Of a stretch of 64,000 nt of DNA, positions 37,340 to 50,330 are shown piece by piece (position 1 is the stretch's first letter; each line of letters begins with the position of its first letter). Location of the stretch: contig NC_133391.1 in the NCBI RefSeq assembly GCF_047511655.1, positions 134,138,906 to 134,202,905 on the forward strand, in the 5' to 3' direction. The position numbers and the translations under genes are program-made. This DNA is from Castor canadensis. Lineage: Eukaryota; Chordata; Mammalia; Rodentia; Castoridae. The notes beneath the pieces are model-generated. The model worked only from the letters and a program-made list of their open reading frames with translations. It was not told the origin of the DNA and made no database searches.

Positions 37340-38210
37340 CCCTGTGATAGTTAAGAAGTCTTTTCTCCCTATGAGTACTAAGCAAAAATTTAAGTTTATA
37401 TAAACTTGCTTTTCACTTGTATATGCTACAAAGAGGCTATCTCTTTCAATTGGTTAATGAACATATTTATTTTTGCCACGTGGAGAAGTTGGACCCTAAG
37501 GAATATATATGACTACGAAAAGCACTGTTATGTGTACTGATGAATTCTGCTATTCAACTAAAATGCTGATTTATAAGTTTTTAATTACCCTGGATTCTCT
37601 ATAAAATCCTGAATGAAGCGCTCCTTGTAGTAGTAGTGGCAGAGAGCCAATAACTTTATATGTAAGGTAATAAAATAACTTTGCAAGCAAGGTGACAAAA
37701 TGTGGTTTGTTTATTAAGAGAAAAAGATAATACTTACTTCTAAAGTAAAATGACTATGCCAGAAAGAGAAAGAGAATGGTAAAAGACAAAACCTGAATGA
37801 ATAGAGAAAGTTACATAAAATTTGCTGAGAGGAAATTTTATTTGCCTTGGATTATAGTATACATAAAATATAAGTCTGAAACGCTATGGCATTCCTTAAA
37901 ATCTTAGTAAGTTTACTTAATTTTGCTGGGCTTTTTGTTTATTAATTTACTATCTTTACTTATAATATGAAAGTTAATCTGCCCAGAAAACAAAAGTTCT
38001 GGTTTGCAGAATAACTTTAAAAGCTTTATGTTGATGTTGTTTTTGTTCACTTTTATAAAACGTAAGGTTCTTTATAGTTAGGTTGGTTACCTTCTGTGTT
38101 TACTTTTGTAAGTTTTATTATGACTTTGAAACAAGCAGCCAAAACATCATTTCTCAGGTACTATGATCCTATACCTAGCCTATGTGTTCAATCTCCAGGC
38201 TTTTAATTTA
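37340..38210. other. Intronic sequence
   Basis: AT-rich, no recognised feature. Confidence 0.4.
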
Positions 38211-38212
38211 CT

Positions 38213-38296
38213 TATTTTTTGTAGTGCTAGGGATTGAACCCAAGGGTTTATACATACTAGGTATGCGCTCTACAGCTGAGTTGCATCTCTAGCTCC
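38213..38296 (-). repeat. ID-like SINE (minus strand)
   Basis: Plus strand GTGCTAGGGATTGAACCCAAG and TCTACAGCTGAGTTGCATC, a reversed unit. Confidence 0.85.
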
Positions 38297-38559
38297 AAAC
38301 TTTTGATTATTGCCTTCCTCAAATTAAATACTAAATGTTACAATTTTCAGATTCCACAGATAGTCCCTGAAAAATCATAAGGATACATTCATTCTTTCAC
38401 TATGTAGAAAGAAAGGTGTTTGAAATAATGAGGTTTACTGGATGCCTGCTTTGCCTAATAACAGACAACTATTTCAGTTAATTTTTTAAACATTCATCTG
38501 GTCACATCTTTACTTCTTTAGTTTAAATCTTCCATCTTCTAGGCCAGTAAATATTAATT

Positions 38560-38645
38560 TGGAAATCTACATCACTTGAGTTTAATTAACATGCAGGTAT
38601 TTAGTTAGGACCTATTCCAGACTTAGTGAATCTCTTCACTGATGC
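38560..38645 (+). repeat. MER5-like fragment
   Basis: AATCTACATCACTTGAG and AGACTTAGTGAATCTCTTC. Weak match to the MER5 core. Confidence 0.4.
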
Positions 38646-38849
38646 TTTTTCTAGTTTTGGTATATTCTCATTAAACGTCTGATATGTTCATTTCTCAAGA
38701 TTTTTTTGTCTGCAAAGACTTTAAGAAAAATGATGCCTCTGAAGTACACTGGAAGCTAAGTACTTCGAACTGAAGGAAAAGGGCTCAGAAACAAGATCTT
38801 TCACATTTGCTCCTTCCCTTCTTTCTTTTGTTCCCCATTTCCAAGGCAG

Positions 38850-39400
38850 GCCAAAGAAACTAGAATTCCTATACCCCAAGACAAGTCATAAGAACTCTCC
38901 TGGCTGGTGGAGAAGCTAAAGTGGTGTGGTAACTGCCTAGGAAGGGTGAGGCCCTTTGTTTAAACCCCGGTACTGCCAAAAAAAACCCCAAACCCAAAAG
39001 ACCTAGAACTGTTTATCCCAAACCAGCCAAGCAACTTTGAAATACTACTCTAAACTTCTCCTATCTTTCTGTGTAAGAGCTGACTCTAAGGATATTTTCT
39101 GAGACCCTCCATCCAGAAGGGGTCCTGCCCTATATGGCGGAGGGAGGAGGGAAGAGGGAGGATGTGGCAGAAAAGAAGAATCTGAAGAGATAGGTCTTGC
39201 TGGGTCCCCCTCCTCTTGTTTAGTCTATTACCATCAGATCACACTCCTTTTGTTCAACCACACTTCTACACAGCTATTAATTTTAGCCTGGGTCTTTCTG
39301 TCTACATTTTGATTCAATCTGTTATGCTTTTCTCTTGTTAATCTGTCTTTTTATACAAATGCTGGCTACAACTCTTACTAATGGCAGGAAAGGTACCACA
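38850..39400 (+). repeat. ERV-type LTR fragment C, split by SINE
   Basis: LTR-like sequence resumes after the SINE at 38899-38996. ATTACCATCAGATCACACTC and TCTCTTGTTAATCTGTC link it to fragments B and E. Confidence 0.55.
38899..38996 (+). repeat. ID-like SINE
   Basis: CTGGCTGGTGGAGAAGCTAA, TTAAACCCCGGTACTGCC and A-rich tail; inside LTR fragment C. Confidence 0.85.
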
Positions 39401-40560
39401 CCTGTCAGCCCCTACACCACATTTACCCATTTTTATAAATTATAGGAATATTTGCTATCTTCTTTGAAAATACATTTAAGTGATTGTGTTTACAAATTTT
39501 CTCTACTTCTTTGGATTGACTTTAAATTGCATTATTCTTGTTATGAACTCCTATTTTCAACTCTGATAACATCTACAGACAGTTTGTTTGTTTTTGTTTT
39601 ACCCTGATAGTTCCGTGGGCGCTCTTGGTATCTTGGCCAGAGCGTTTCATCTTCAACAAAGGTATTTCACAGAGTCCCATGGAAAAGGGACTAGGTACTT
39701 TGGGGTATAGGCTTTTGATGTCATCATTTAATTCTAAGACCATGCCAGTGAAGTAAGTCAAGATTTTAAGAACTTTAATTACAAATCTGTGATTCAGAGG
39801 AACAAATTTAACTACACAGGACTGAATGAATTGATGAGGGATGACTATAGTTTTATATTTGGAATATTACTGATAATGTTTTAATATTCTACTTTTCAAA
39901 ATATCAGGAAGCCCTTTCTCCTTCCTTTTAAGGTATCTGTAACTCTTTACAATTAAGTAGGGTCTGCTTTGTAAACTGAAATATTTATGAGATCTCACTC
40001 CCTATGTTGCCCCTCTAGAATTTGGAAATTCTTATTGAATATTCTTATTTTCATGGCAATATAGGTATTTACATATGGTCAATAGCAACCTGTCCTCTTT
40101 TTTAGGATTAATTTGAAGGCCTTGATTACGGAACCAAGGCCTTACCTAAAATGACATTTTTGAAAATGTTCCCCATTCAATCAGATATGAACAGACACTT
40201 TTAAGGAACTAAGGTTGACTTTATGGAGCTAACACCACAAAGGTATTCCAGGAAAAGTGACTTGGCATCTGGCTTATAGGGTTCCCAGCTTTTGGGTAAC
40301 CCTAGGATAATTTAGGCTCTTGATACAGGAAGATGTGCCCAAATGAATAGGTACTGCAGAAGAAATCTGGTCACAAGATCTTGGGCTGGCTTGTAACCTC
40401 AAGAGACATGAAAATACAATCTGAGATTCCTTACGAAAAGGTTCAGTAATGCAAATTTAAGAAGCTTATATGGCAAATCAACACTTTTGCATACCTATGT
40501 AAATGATCAAGGCAAATTGCACACCAATCTTATCATGATTAATCTGAGATTATTTCCACA
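39401..40560. other. Intronic sequence
   Basis: No gene recognised. The 39573-39761 minus-strand frame is not convincing. Confidence 0.4.
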
Positions 40561-40575
40561 TCAAAAGGGAGAAGG

Positions 40576-40684
40576 CACATACCTTTAGTCCTAGCTACTC
40601 TGGAGGCTGAGGCAGGAGGATGCTTGAACCCAGGAGTTCCAGACTGCTCTGGGTAACATAGCAAGACCATATTTCATAAAGGGC
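40576..40684 (+). repeat. B1/Alu-like SINE with TSD
   Basis: CTAGCTACTCTGGAGGCTGA and GGGTAACATAGCAAGACC. Direct repeats AAAGGGAGAAGG (40564-40575) and AAAGGGAGGAGG (40685-40696) flank it with one mismatch. Confidence 0.88.
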
Positions 40685-40739
40685 AAAGGGAGGAGGGGAC
40701 AGGAATTGAAAAAGATTTGATTTCAACAGGAAACTATGC

Positions 40740-41240
40740 ACTGTCTGTAGTACACCCTTCCCCTTCTGCATTGTAAGATTTTTAGTTCACTCCTCCTTGT
40801 CTTTCAGATACCCAAAAACTCTTCTTAAGCTGTATACAACTGGTATACATGTAAACTGTCAGATGTCCTACTGATTCTGATTTTAACTGACACTCCTCCT
40901 TCCTCAAGAAAAATACTTTTATCTCCATTTGCAATTTACCTCAAAATTCCTTTATTTCACATAAATCTGTGGTGTGGCCTGGGGGGTGTGGCTCAAGTGG
41001 TGGAGCTCCTGCCTCACAAGGAAGAGGCTGAATTCAAACCTCAGTACCACAACAAACAACAAAACAGTGCTGTTAAAACAAATGCCTTTTCTTACACAAA
41101 ATAAATTCCTTCAAATTCTTGCATTATGTATCTGTATGAGAGTCATTATTCTTATTTTTGTTTTGAAAGTTGTCTTTTAACAGCTATATGGAAATGAGAC
41201 TGAGACTCTCATAAGAGGTTAAAGGTAGGTAGAAGTCCAG
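40740..41240 (+). repeat. ERV-type LTR fragment D, split by SINE
   Basis: TCTCCATTTGCAATTTACCT and AATAAA at 41100-41105, ending around GTCTTTTAACAGC, pair with fragment A. A SINE interrupts it at about 40976-41068. Confidence 0.6.
40976..41068 (+). repeat. ID-like SINE
   Basis: GGTGTGGCTCAAGTGGTGGA and AATTCAAACCTCAGTACC, inside LTR fragment D. Confidence 0.9.
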
Positions 41241-42528
41241 AACCTACTGGTGTTGTCCAATGCTGGGAGAATTCTAAGTTGTATGCTGCATTTCCAATGA
41301 TCCTTTTGTTTTTTTTAGGCTCCAGGGTGGATCTGTATGTTTCTACCTTATATTACCTCAGAGCTCAGAGGTGGGTTTTCCTAACAGACCCACTGTGAAC
41401 ACAATGCAGTTTCACAGCTTGTCCTCTGCCCTCCTATTCCAGAGAGAAACCTTCCTTTATTTTGAGAATTTCAAAGAGTTTTTACAACTAACAACAATGA
41501 GAAAAACACAGGGGGTAAAATGGCATACTACAGAAGAGTCACAAAGTTTCAAATCAGATCAAACGGGGGTGGGGGGAACCATTTCTGGTTTTTATTAGCA
41601 TTTAAATGGTAGTAGATCTTAAGTCTTCTACCAACCACATTTTCCACAGCTGTCTTCCACCTCCTCTCTCCATGATGCAGCTTTCTCCTCCTCCCCATCC
41701 TTCACATAACACAAGGAAAGACAAAAGCCACTTGGGTGAGAAAGGTGGGTCTTTTCAGTTCACAAAGAACTGATGTAAGGTTCATCTACATTTCAGAGGA
41801 AGCCCCAGATATTCCCCCCACACACACTTTTTTTTTTTTTTTTAAACAAAGAAAGGTTATCTTTGAAGAGTTTCTCTGAAATAGATGCTAAGGTTAAAGG
41901 GTGATGTTGGGATGAGGCCCAGGGTTAAAGTCAAAACACATCAGGACCTTTATTTTTTCATTGCATCCTAAGTATGTTGGAAGCATGGAAGAGTTTGTAG
42001 AATGGAAGATGGGGTAGAGGGAAGGACTTGGGAACCACTCAGTCTTTTCTTCCTACTCTCCAATGTTAGAGAGCCAACCTTTCTAAGGAAGTAAGATATG
42101 ATGAGAACAGAGCTATGTAAAAAAGACAGAAGCAGAGGGACAGGATAGCTGCAGGAATTATTAATAGCAGGAGGAAGAAAACTTTAGTCTCAGGAACGAG
42201 GGCATTCTTATATAAAACATAATCTATACAATACCATATTAGTTAAGAAATTAAAAACGTGATTAGCAGAGGATTTTTATAATATAGGTCTCTCTTAACA
42301 TTTATTCTATTTGTAAGTATATGTAAATATAAAATTCTATGCATCCTTGATTTATATTGGGTAAATTTCTTAAGAACAGAACTGATTTCTTAGGCATAAA
42401 GTTTGAATGTTTCCAAGTTGGATAGGACTTTCCTATTTCCTATATATACTCTAGAATATATATATCAATAAAGTACTCAGAATACATATACAATATATAT
42501 ATCCTGCATAGTCTAAGGACTTTAGATC
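41241..42528. other. Intronic sequence
   Basis: No gene recognised. A T-rich run lies at 41828-41843. Confidence 0.4.
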
Positions 42529-43046
42529 AGTGTTGTCCAATGGAAATATAATGTGAACCACACATTTAATTTAAAATTTCTAGTAGCCACATTAAAGAAA
42601 TGAGTGAAAGGAAACAAGTACAATTAATTTGAGCTGAGTGCTAGTAAGCTCATACCTGTAATCCTAGCTACTTGGGAGGCACAGATCAGGAGGATAGCAA
42701 TTTGAAACCAGCCAGGGAAAATGGTTCTTGAGACCCTATCTTGAAAATACATAGCATACAAAAAAAAGGGCTGGTGAAGTGGCTCACATGGTAGAGCACC
42801 TGACTAGCAAGTGTGAGGCCCTGAGTTCAAAGTCCAGTATTGCCAAAAAAAAAATAAAAAAAATAATTTGAATTATGTATTTCACTTAGTCCCAAGTATC
42901 TCGAGTTTAACATGCAATAAAATAAGATTTTTCATATTAAATTTTTGAAATTCAGTGTGTATTTTACATTAACAGCACATCTCTAACTAGATGCAGTTCA
43001 AGTGTTAAAGCTACATGTGGCTAGTGACAATGCATTAGACAGTGTA
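42529..43046. mobile_element. hAT-like palindromic MITE, split by SINE
   Basis: Imperfect inverted ends CAGTGTTGTCCAAT (start) and ATTAGACAGTGTAC (end), with an internal inverted pair CTAGTAGCCACATTA and ACATGTGGCTAGTGAC. This is the arrangement of a common mammalian nonautonomous DNA transposon. The composite SINE at 42633-42863 inserted into it. Family name not assigned. Confidence 0.65.
42633..42863 (+). repeat. B1-like plus ID-like composite SINE with short TSD
   Basis: ATACCTGTAATCCTAGCTAC module, then GGTGAAGTGGCTCACATGGT and GAGTTCAAAGTCCAGTATTG, ending in poly-A. TAATTTGA at 42625-42632 and 42864-42871 flanks it. Confidence 0.92.
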
Positions 43047-43249
43047 CATTTAGATGATTAACTTTTAAGCTCTTCCAGCTTCACAGTATCACAGAGAAAA
43101 CACAGTACTGTGTAAGAGGAGCTTAAAACTGTTTTTGCTGAAAAGCACTGGCTCCTTACTTCAGCCCACAAATTAACTAAAAACAGGAGAAAAGCTTGGC
43201 ATCTCATTGTCCTTTGCTCTCTCCTGCAGCCACCTTGGAATCAAAGAAG

Positions 43250-43738
43250 GAGAGGAAAGATCGATAACATCTTTACAACAAGGGACTAAAACTATCCCTA
43301 AGGAAGAGCAAAGCCCTTGCAGGATAGACCATCCCTCCAAATGAAGACAATTACCTATAATGATGAGGCTTCAACCTGCAGCAGGAGTAATCATGTCTTG
43401 GGAACCAGACTGCTCCCCTCAAGTGATGACAGCAGTAACAACTTCTCCTGAACTCTTGAAGAACAAGAACTGAGATAATGGTCAACCAAACCTCACTCAA
43501 CCACTAGAACACAGCTATGATTGGGACTGTAACTAGGCGTACCTTTTGTCCTTAATGTAATTCTTTGTCTACTTAGAGCAAAAGCTCATGTCTATACAAC
43601 AAAGATAGCCGAAGACAGGCTGAAATGTTTACTTTGCCTCTTCCTTGGGCCTGTCCTAGGTCTTGTAATAAATCTCCTTTCTCTGCCCTTCACCATGTCT
43701 CTTTGTTTGGCACATACGGGCAAGTGGTTGGCTCAACA
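43250..43738 (+). repeat. ERV-type LTR (left end uncertain)
   Basis: AATAAA at 43667-43672 is followed by an R/U5-like part ending GTTGGCTCAACA. The 5' limit is unclear. No internal viral genes are attached. Confidence 0.55.
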
Positions 43739-43739
43739 T

Positions 43740-44160
43740 GTGGAAACCCAGGTGTTTGGGTCTGGGATCCAAACCTCTGGTTTTACTTGGAACCTAAAAA
43801 CTTGGACCCTCTCATTCAGGAGCTATCTCATTGATCTTCAGCTTATTTTGTTAACAGTTTAGAAATAACTCTAACATTATAAAAGATTTATCTTAAAAGT
43901 ATGCTGCAATATACTTCAAGGTACTCACCTAAACTAGATAAGCTCCAAGCTGCTTGACAGAAAAACATTTGTTGATTGTATTTTACAAATATGCTAAGAT
44001 GTAAGCATTGGGGCTCAGAAACTGATACTTCAAAGAATGGCATTTTGGGATGCTTCTTTAAGTCAAAGCATTCTCCAAACCAAGCTCGCTGGCCTTCTCC
44101 CACCCTCCTGTTTCTGGTCTTTCTTTTGCTACTGGCCTTCTCTCTGAATTTCCCTTATCT
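43740..44160. other. Intronic sequence flanking LTRs
   Basis: Small frames overlap on both strands, none convincing. Confidence 0.35.
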
Positions 44161-44163
44161 GAC

Positions 44164-44475
44164 TGTTAAGGTTTGGGTCTTAAATGTATTGAAGGCTTGG
44201 TTGCCAGCTTCAACTGTGGCACACTGTTGGGAGGTGGTGGAACCATTAGGTGGTGGGGCCTATTTGGAGAAAGTTGAGTAATTGAGGGCTTGTCTTTCTG
44301 CCCTAACCCTTCCTTCCTCTCTCTGATTCCAGTCACCATGAAGTAAGCACTTTCCTACAGGACGTATTCCCTGCCATGATGTTCTGCCACACTACAAGCT
44401 CAAAGGCAACTGGGCTAAGCAACTGTGGACTAAAGGCCAAAGCAACATAAAGCACACTGATGAAAGGCAGTCCCT
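44164..44475 (+). repeat. MaLR-type LTR, 3' part eroded
   Basis: TGTTAAGGTTTGGGTCTT start, TGTTGGGAGGTGGTGGAACC, CCATGATGTTCTGCC and GGACTAAAGGCC follow the order of MaLR-like LTRs. Confidence 0.65.
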
Positions 44476-44479
44476 ATAG

Positions 44480-45365
44480 TAGAATACAATTTTTAGGAAC
44501 TTCTTCCTGGAATCCTATCAATTAGAGAAGATTAATTTGTGTCATGGGAAAAGGAGACTAAAGATCATGTCCACCTTGCTCAGAGAGACTCTGGCACAGC
44601 CTATCACCTACTTTTCTGAGGGCTGCTATTTGAGAGACTTTATCCTCATGAGGCAATCTTTGTTGGCTATGCATTTATTTCCTCTCACCTGCCTATAAGC
44701 TATCACGCACCACCTTCCCCTGCAAACCTTGAGCTCTTAATCCTTTCTGTGGTTTAGGAAACAAATACTGCAACCTCCTAGACCTTCTTTTAGTCTCATA
44801 TTTTATTGTCAGTTTATTTCATAGACTCACATCAAACCTTCAGAGGGCAAAAGGAAAATTTCCTTTGCCCTTACACAGAAACTGTTAATCATCCTTTAAT
44901 AGTTTTCTTCCTTCAGATTTCTAATTAGAGGGAATTAACAGTTGTACAAGAAGACAGAAGAAGCAACAAATTAAAGTGATTTATAGAAAATCACTTTAAA
45001 ATATAATCTGGAGAATAATTTACAACATCATTAAATGTGGTGTTCAAATTCACTAGTACTTATTGAGCAAATTAAAAGATAAAGATGAATGAGACTTGGT
45101 GTTTTTACTGGTTGGTGTTTGTAATTCAGTGGGCAATATAAAATATTACAACTTGAGATGAGGAGTATGTCTTATTTAACTATCCCTAGAGCCTAGTCAT
45201 ACAGCACTAGCATGCAACAGAGTGCTCTGCTTGTAATGCAAATAAAGTAAACTACAAAACTGTAAGAGCTGTAAGAAAGGAACAAATTATTAAAGAGGTT
45301 AAAAGGAAAGAATTCATTCAGTAGGGGAGGGAAATGGAGGACTGGAGGAGATATAAAAGAAAAGG
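44480..45365. other. Intronic sequence
   Basis: Contains an inverted pair AAAGTGATTTATAG / AAAATCACTTTAA at about 44973-45000. No gene. Confidence 0.4.
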
Positions 45366-45367
45366 AT

Positions 45368-45425
45368 CAGGGTCTGCCTGACAAGTAAAAGGTCCTGGGG
45401 TTCAATCCCCAGCACCACACAGATG
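45368..45425 (+). repeat. ID-like SINE fragment
   Basis: GGTCTGCCTGACAAGTAAAA and GGTTCAATCCCCAGCACCAC. Confidence 0.7.
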
Positions 45426-45589
45426 AACAAATAAACAACCAGAAGTCGGGTAACATTTTCTCTAAAGCAGCAAGTAGTAACTATTTTTAGGTTCTGAGGG
45501 TCACACAATCTTTATTACAAATACTTAATTCTGCCTCTGTAGTGGAAAAGCCATCATAGACAATACATAAATGAACATGACTATTTTCA

Positions 45590-45740
45590 AATAAAACTTG
45601 ACCATCAAGTGAGGTGACCTTGTTTGCTGAATGTTAATGTCTCTAAACCTCAGTTTCCTTGAACTGTAAAATGAGAATAACTGTTCATACTTCATAGAGT
45701 CCTAATGAAGATTATGATTTACTGTTTATAAATGTTATCC
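45590..45740 (+). repeat. MIR SINE remnant
   Basis: AAACCTCAGTTTCCTTGAAC then GTAAAATGAGAATAACTG, the MIR core. Confidence 0.8.
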
Positions 45741-46739
45741 TTTGTGATATTTATTACCCGAGTCTCAAAATATAATTAGAAGACAATAATATGCTTTCTA
45801 AAAAGTAACTGGATCTGAAAATCTTATGTCTCATTGTATTGATTCTCTGTAATACAACCTTCTATGCTAAGGGAAATTATATCTTTTAAACAAATGAAAA
45901 CGAGAAAACTAAAAAGGTATGTTGTTTATTTTCAGAATATTCCTGAATACATAAATTATCTTTTGGTTTTATAACAAAAATTGTATTTGTTTTGTTTGAA
46001 AAGTATCCAATTTAAAGTTCAAGAATACATAAACTTTGGCAGATTTTACTATCAACACAGAATCACCAACTCAAATACATTTTCCCCTCTATAACATATA
46101 ACTAGGTCACTCACTGGGTTACATAGTAAGAAATAAAGACACATGGACCTGGTCCATGGGCTTACCATCCTTAAAGTATAATGTTTTGAGTGTTACTCAA
46201 TCCAATTTCTCATGTCAAAGATGTAAAACCAGGTTTATTGAAGGTTAAGTGTAATGAAGCATGATTTGTTCAAGCTCTCCTGTGAGGCAGATAATTATGG
46301 AATTAGAATCCTAATTTCCTACCTCTTAATCTTAATTCTTTTAAAAATCTTTGTATTACCTAACATTGGTTCACCCAACCTTCAATAACAGTTTTTAACA
46401 AAATGATGTTGTATATGGGGGGAAGAAGGGCTCATTTTTGTGTCCCTCACCACTGTTTACCTACTCAAAGGAGTGAATCAGAATGGATGGAATTGCTAGG
46501 GAATTTGGAAAAGATCCTTCATTCTATGATTCTGTAACACTTCAATGCTCTTTATTTAGATTTCCCTTCCACGATAGCTGAGGAAGGAGGAATTATCTAT
46601 TTAAAGGTACATAATGCTGAAAGCTAACATGCCAGGGCAAAAGCATCACAGTGAATTCAAGTGTGAAATTTCCCTAGAGATCGGAGTAGTTTTAAGTTCT
46701 TGGGATAGAGAAGCATATTTTAGAGAGTCCTTAATTTCA

Positions 46740-46835
46740 CCAGATACTGAGTATTCACTATACATCAGGTTTTATGTCAGGTGTTGGGAACAAAGCAGTG
46801 ACCAAGACAGACATAGTTCCTGCTGTATTATAGGT
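46740..46835. repeat. L2/MIR-type remnant
   Basis: AGATACTGAGTATTCACTAT, then GTGTTGGGAACAAAGCAGTG, typical of old L2/MIR-like sequence. Confidence 0.55.
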
Positions 46836-47399
46836 TAAAAATCCTGATCTACTATTAGCCTACAGTTTTCTAAGTCACTGTCCTCTAAGCTTTATCAAGT
46901 TATACTTTCTACTGACTTTGATAACGTTCCTTAATTTTATTTCCTGGAGAGGTAGCAATCAAATCAGAAAGCCACCTATTTCAGGCTAGTTCACACCTAG
47001 AATTCACATAGCAACAGTAGTCATACAGTCCTTATGACCACTTAGAGGGAGACTAACCAGGGATTTAGCAGTTAAATTAGATTTCCTATTATTAAACTCA
47101 TGTTACAGACCTCAAATGAATAATTTTCAAGGTGTCAGACATGAAATATGGAGGCTGAAAGGATAGAAAACATTAATAGAACTGTTTTTGATAACATGTT
47201 ACAGTTGAGTTAACATATTCTTAATCAAAATAATATTTTGACAATGTTATTTTAAATCAAAATATGACCACTTTGAAAATAATTATGTAATTAAAAATTT
47301 AGAACTTGCCAAAAAATTTCTGTAAGAAATTGTACTTAGGAAATGTTTTTTTAGGAAAAGTTTTTAAAGTCTAATACTAACAACAAAATAGGATATATT
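46836..47399. other. AT-rich intronic sequence
   Basis: Nothing recognised. Confidence 0.4.
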
Positions 47400-47560
47400 T
47401 ATATGCTAATATACTTACCATGTACCAGGCCCTATTCTAATCACTTTTGCTTTTTATTAACTCACTTCATTCTCATAGCAATTCCCATTTTATATAGGAG
47501 GAAAACAGAAGGATAAAATCATAATTACAGCAATGGATTTAAATCCAGGTAGTTTTGAGG
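47400..47560 (-). repeat. MIR SINE remnant (minus strand)
   Basis: CTTACCATGTACCAGGCCCT through ATTTAAATCCAGGTAG, a reversed MIR. Confidence 0.7.
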
Positions 47561-47574
47561 TAGTCTTGTGTTCT

Positions 47575-47657
47575 GGCATGGTGCTGGGGATCAAACCCAG
47601 GGTCTTTTTTTACTGTAAGCAAGTGCTCTACCACTATTTTATATACTCTCAATCCTT
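47575..47657 (-). repeat. ID-like SINE (minus strand)
   Basis: GGTGCTGGGGATCAAACCCAG and GCAAGTGCTCTACCACT on the plus strand. Confidence 0.85.
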
Positions 47658-47843
47658 GTCCTTAGACTTGCAATCATAAGATTTATAATATTAAATGGGA
47701 AAGAAAAGCAAATATTTTAGATAATAATAACCTTCATTGAGCTTCCACATTTATATGTCAAATGTGTTAAATAACAATGACAAATTTTTACATTTATGTA
47801 ATGCCTTTTAGTAACATGCACTTAAGATATCATCTTATTCAAG

Positions 47844-48323
<480 letters not shown>

Positions 48324-48576
48324 TTAGTATTAACTTTTAGCTGCAAAAAATTAGTATTTAAAAATGCTTAGAAAACAGTCACTATAATATCAAATAAATG
48401 CACTATTGGTGGAATATTGTATTTATAACACTCTCCTTAAAATTTGATTGAATACTGTGTTAAATTTGGGAGATTTTCTAACATATATTATCAAAGAATA
48501 AAATTTATAACTGCAAAGAGATCCAGCTACTCTTTAATCATTTTATTCAATTCTTTTAAAAAAAAGAGAGAAAAGG

Positions 48577-48619
48577 ATTAGAGCTGAATTTTTAAAAACC
48601 AAGTATTAGAGCTGAATTT
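48577..48619 (+). repeat. Imperfect 28-nt-period duplication
   Basis: ATTAGAGCTGAATTT recurs with a 28-nt period (48577 and 48605). Confidence 0.8.
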
Positions 48620-49785
48620 AAAAACTCAAGAAGATTCTCAAACTGACCTTATAAATTCAGTATCAAGAAGATTACTGATGGGTATAATTGCCAGTACAGA
48701 TGGTCTGCAGCTTATGATAGCCTGACTTGAGGTTTTTCGATTTTATAATGGTACAAAGTAATATACATTGAGAAGAAACTTTAGAGTTTTAAATTTTCAT
48801 CTCTTCCCAGACTAGCCATATGTGGTATGATAGTTCTTATGATGTTGGGCAGTAGTAACAAGCTGCAGTTCCCAGTTAGCCACATGGACTGCAATGGTAA
48901 TCAACTGATAGTGCACAGTGTATTGTGCTGGGTTTAAGGAGCTTCCATACGATCAGTAGTCAAAAAACCAAAAAAAAAAAAAATAGACAGCAACAAAACC
49001 TACTCTTAACAAATATCTCATCATTAACAATATTCTTTTAGGGCATAGGTCCACTTTAAAAACAAACAAACAAACAAAAAAACCAAAGCTCTAAGACCTG
49101 GTATCTGACTGAATTCTTCAATTTGGGATAGTGTTAGTGTCATAAATCCACAAAACTTTATAATATCACCTAATTTCAGAGATACCACTGATTTTTATGT
49201 TTATAAAAAAGTATGTCATAGTTTGCTACAAATGTTTAAATCATTCAGAGGTGAATATTCTTTGGAAACTTGTTTAGAAATATGGAAGTAAATATACAGA
49301 AGATTTCAGAAGTAATTTGGATTGTGAAAGAGACCAGTTATAACCAGAAGAGAACACACTTGACTTAAGATCCACAAATCAGTGATGAAGTTCTGGTCAT
49401 ACACTATGGTTACTATTCTGGGGTTCCTTTGTGATCCCTATAATCATATTCCTATCATAAATTCTCCTTGTAGGAAAAAGAATGTCACACGGTGGGCTGT
49501 ATTAGTACTGAAAACAAATTTTATATTGATGGTCCTTTTCAAAGTATGCATCTCAGTTGACAATTAAACTAGTTACACTAAAAAGTGCCAACATATATAA
49601 GATCTAGTAATTTGGTGAGTGTTGATAGACACATTGGCCTAGTTGAGAATAAGAAATAACAGTGAAAAAAATTGTAGAAAATAAGCAAGAGCCAGGACAA
49701 TAGAACTCTATTTTCTGTAAAAATTAACATCAATAAGCCACCATTCTTCCAGCTACTTGGTGTCTACCCACATTATTCTCCTTCA
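48620..49785. other. Intronic sequence
   Basis: No gene or clear repeat; contains A-rich runs. Confidence 0.4.
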
Positions 49786-49789
49786 TTTC

Positions 49790-50330
49790 CCCTGTTTTTT
49801 AGCTCCTTCTAGGTATATTGCCACCAGTATCTTCTTAACCAATCTTTCTGTCTCTTTTCTTGACTCTAATTCTCAATATGGTAATGTTGTCAGATTAATC
49901 TTTCTAGAGTTTAAGTCCCAAACTCAGTGCCCAGCTCAAACACTTCAAATAGTTTCCACTGTATACTGAATTAACTTTAATCTCTCGCCCCATTTAAGCA
50001 CTTGTATAATAGGGGCAAAATCTACTTTACAGCTTTCCTTTTAATTACTCCCTTTAGAAGTAACCAACTTAGGCAAATCTGATTCCTGTTTCTATAAACA
50101 CACTAGTGCAAATTGTTCCTTCCACTTAGAATACTCTCCCAACTGTCTCTACAAATGGAACTCCATCCTAGCCATCCCTCCATCCCTCATGTTTTACCTT
50201 GAATACCAACCTTTTCAATGAAGTCTTTCATATGCCACCCTCCTCACACTATGTATAATCACTCTTTCAGTCTACACTATAACTTAAGACTTTTATTTTT
50301 ATACCTTATTTGCTCAATTCTCAACAACTA
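49790..50330 (+). repeat. L2-like remnant
   Basis: CAGTGCCCAGCTCAAACACT, then CAATGAAGTCTTTCATATGCC, similar to the 3' part of mammalian L2. Confidence 0.6.

Noticed and set aside
40685..40696. Purine-rich run before LTR fragment D considered as a polypurine tract
   Set aside because: It is explained as the right-hand target-site duplication of the adjacent SINE.
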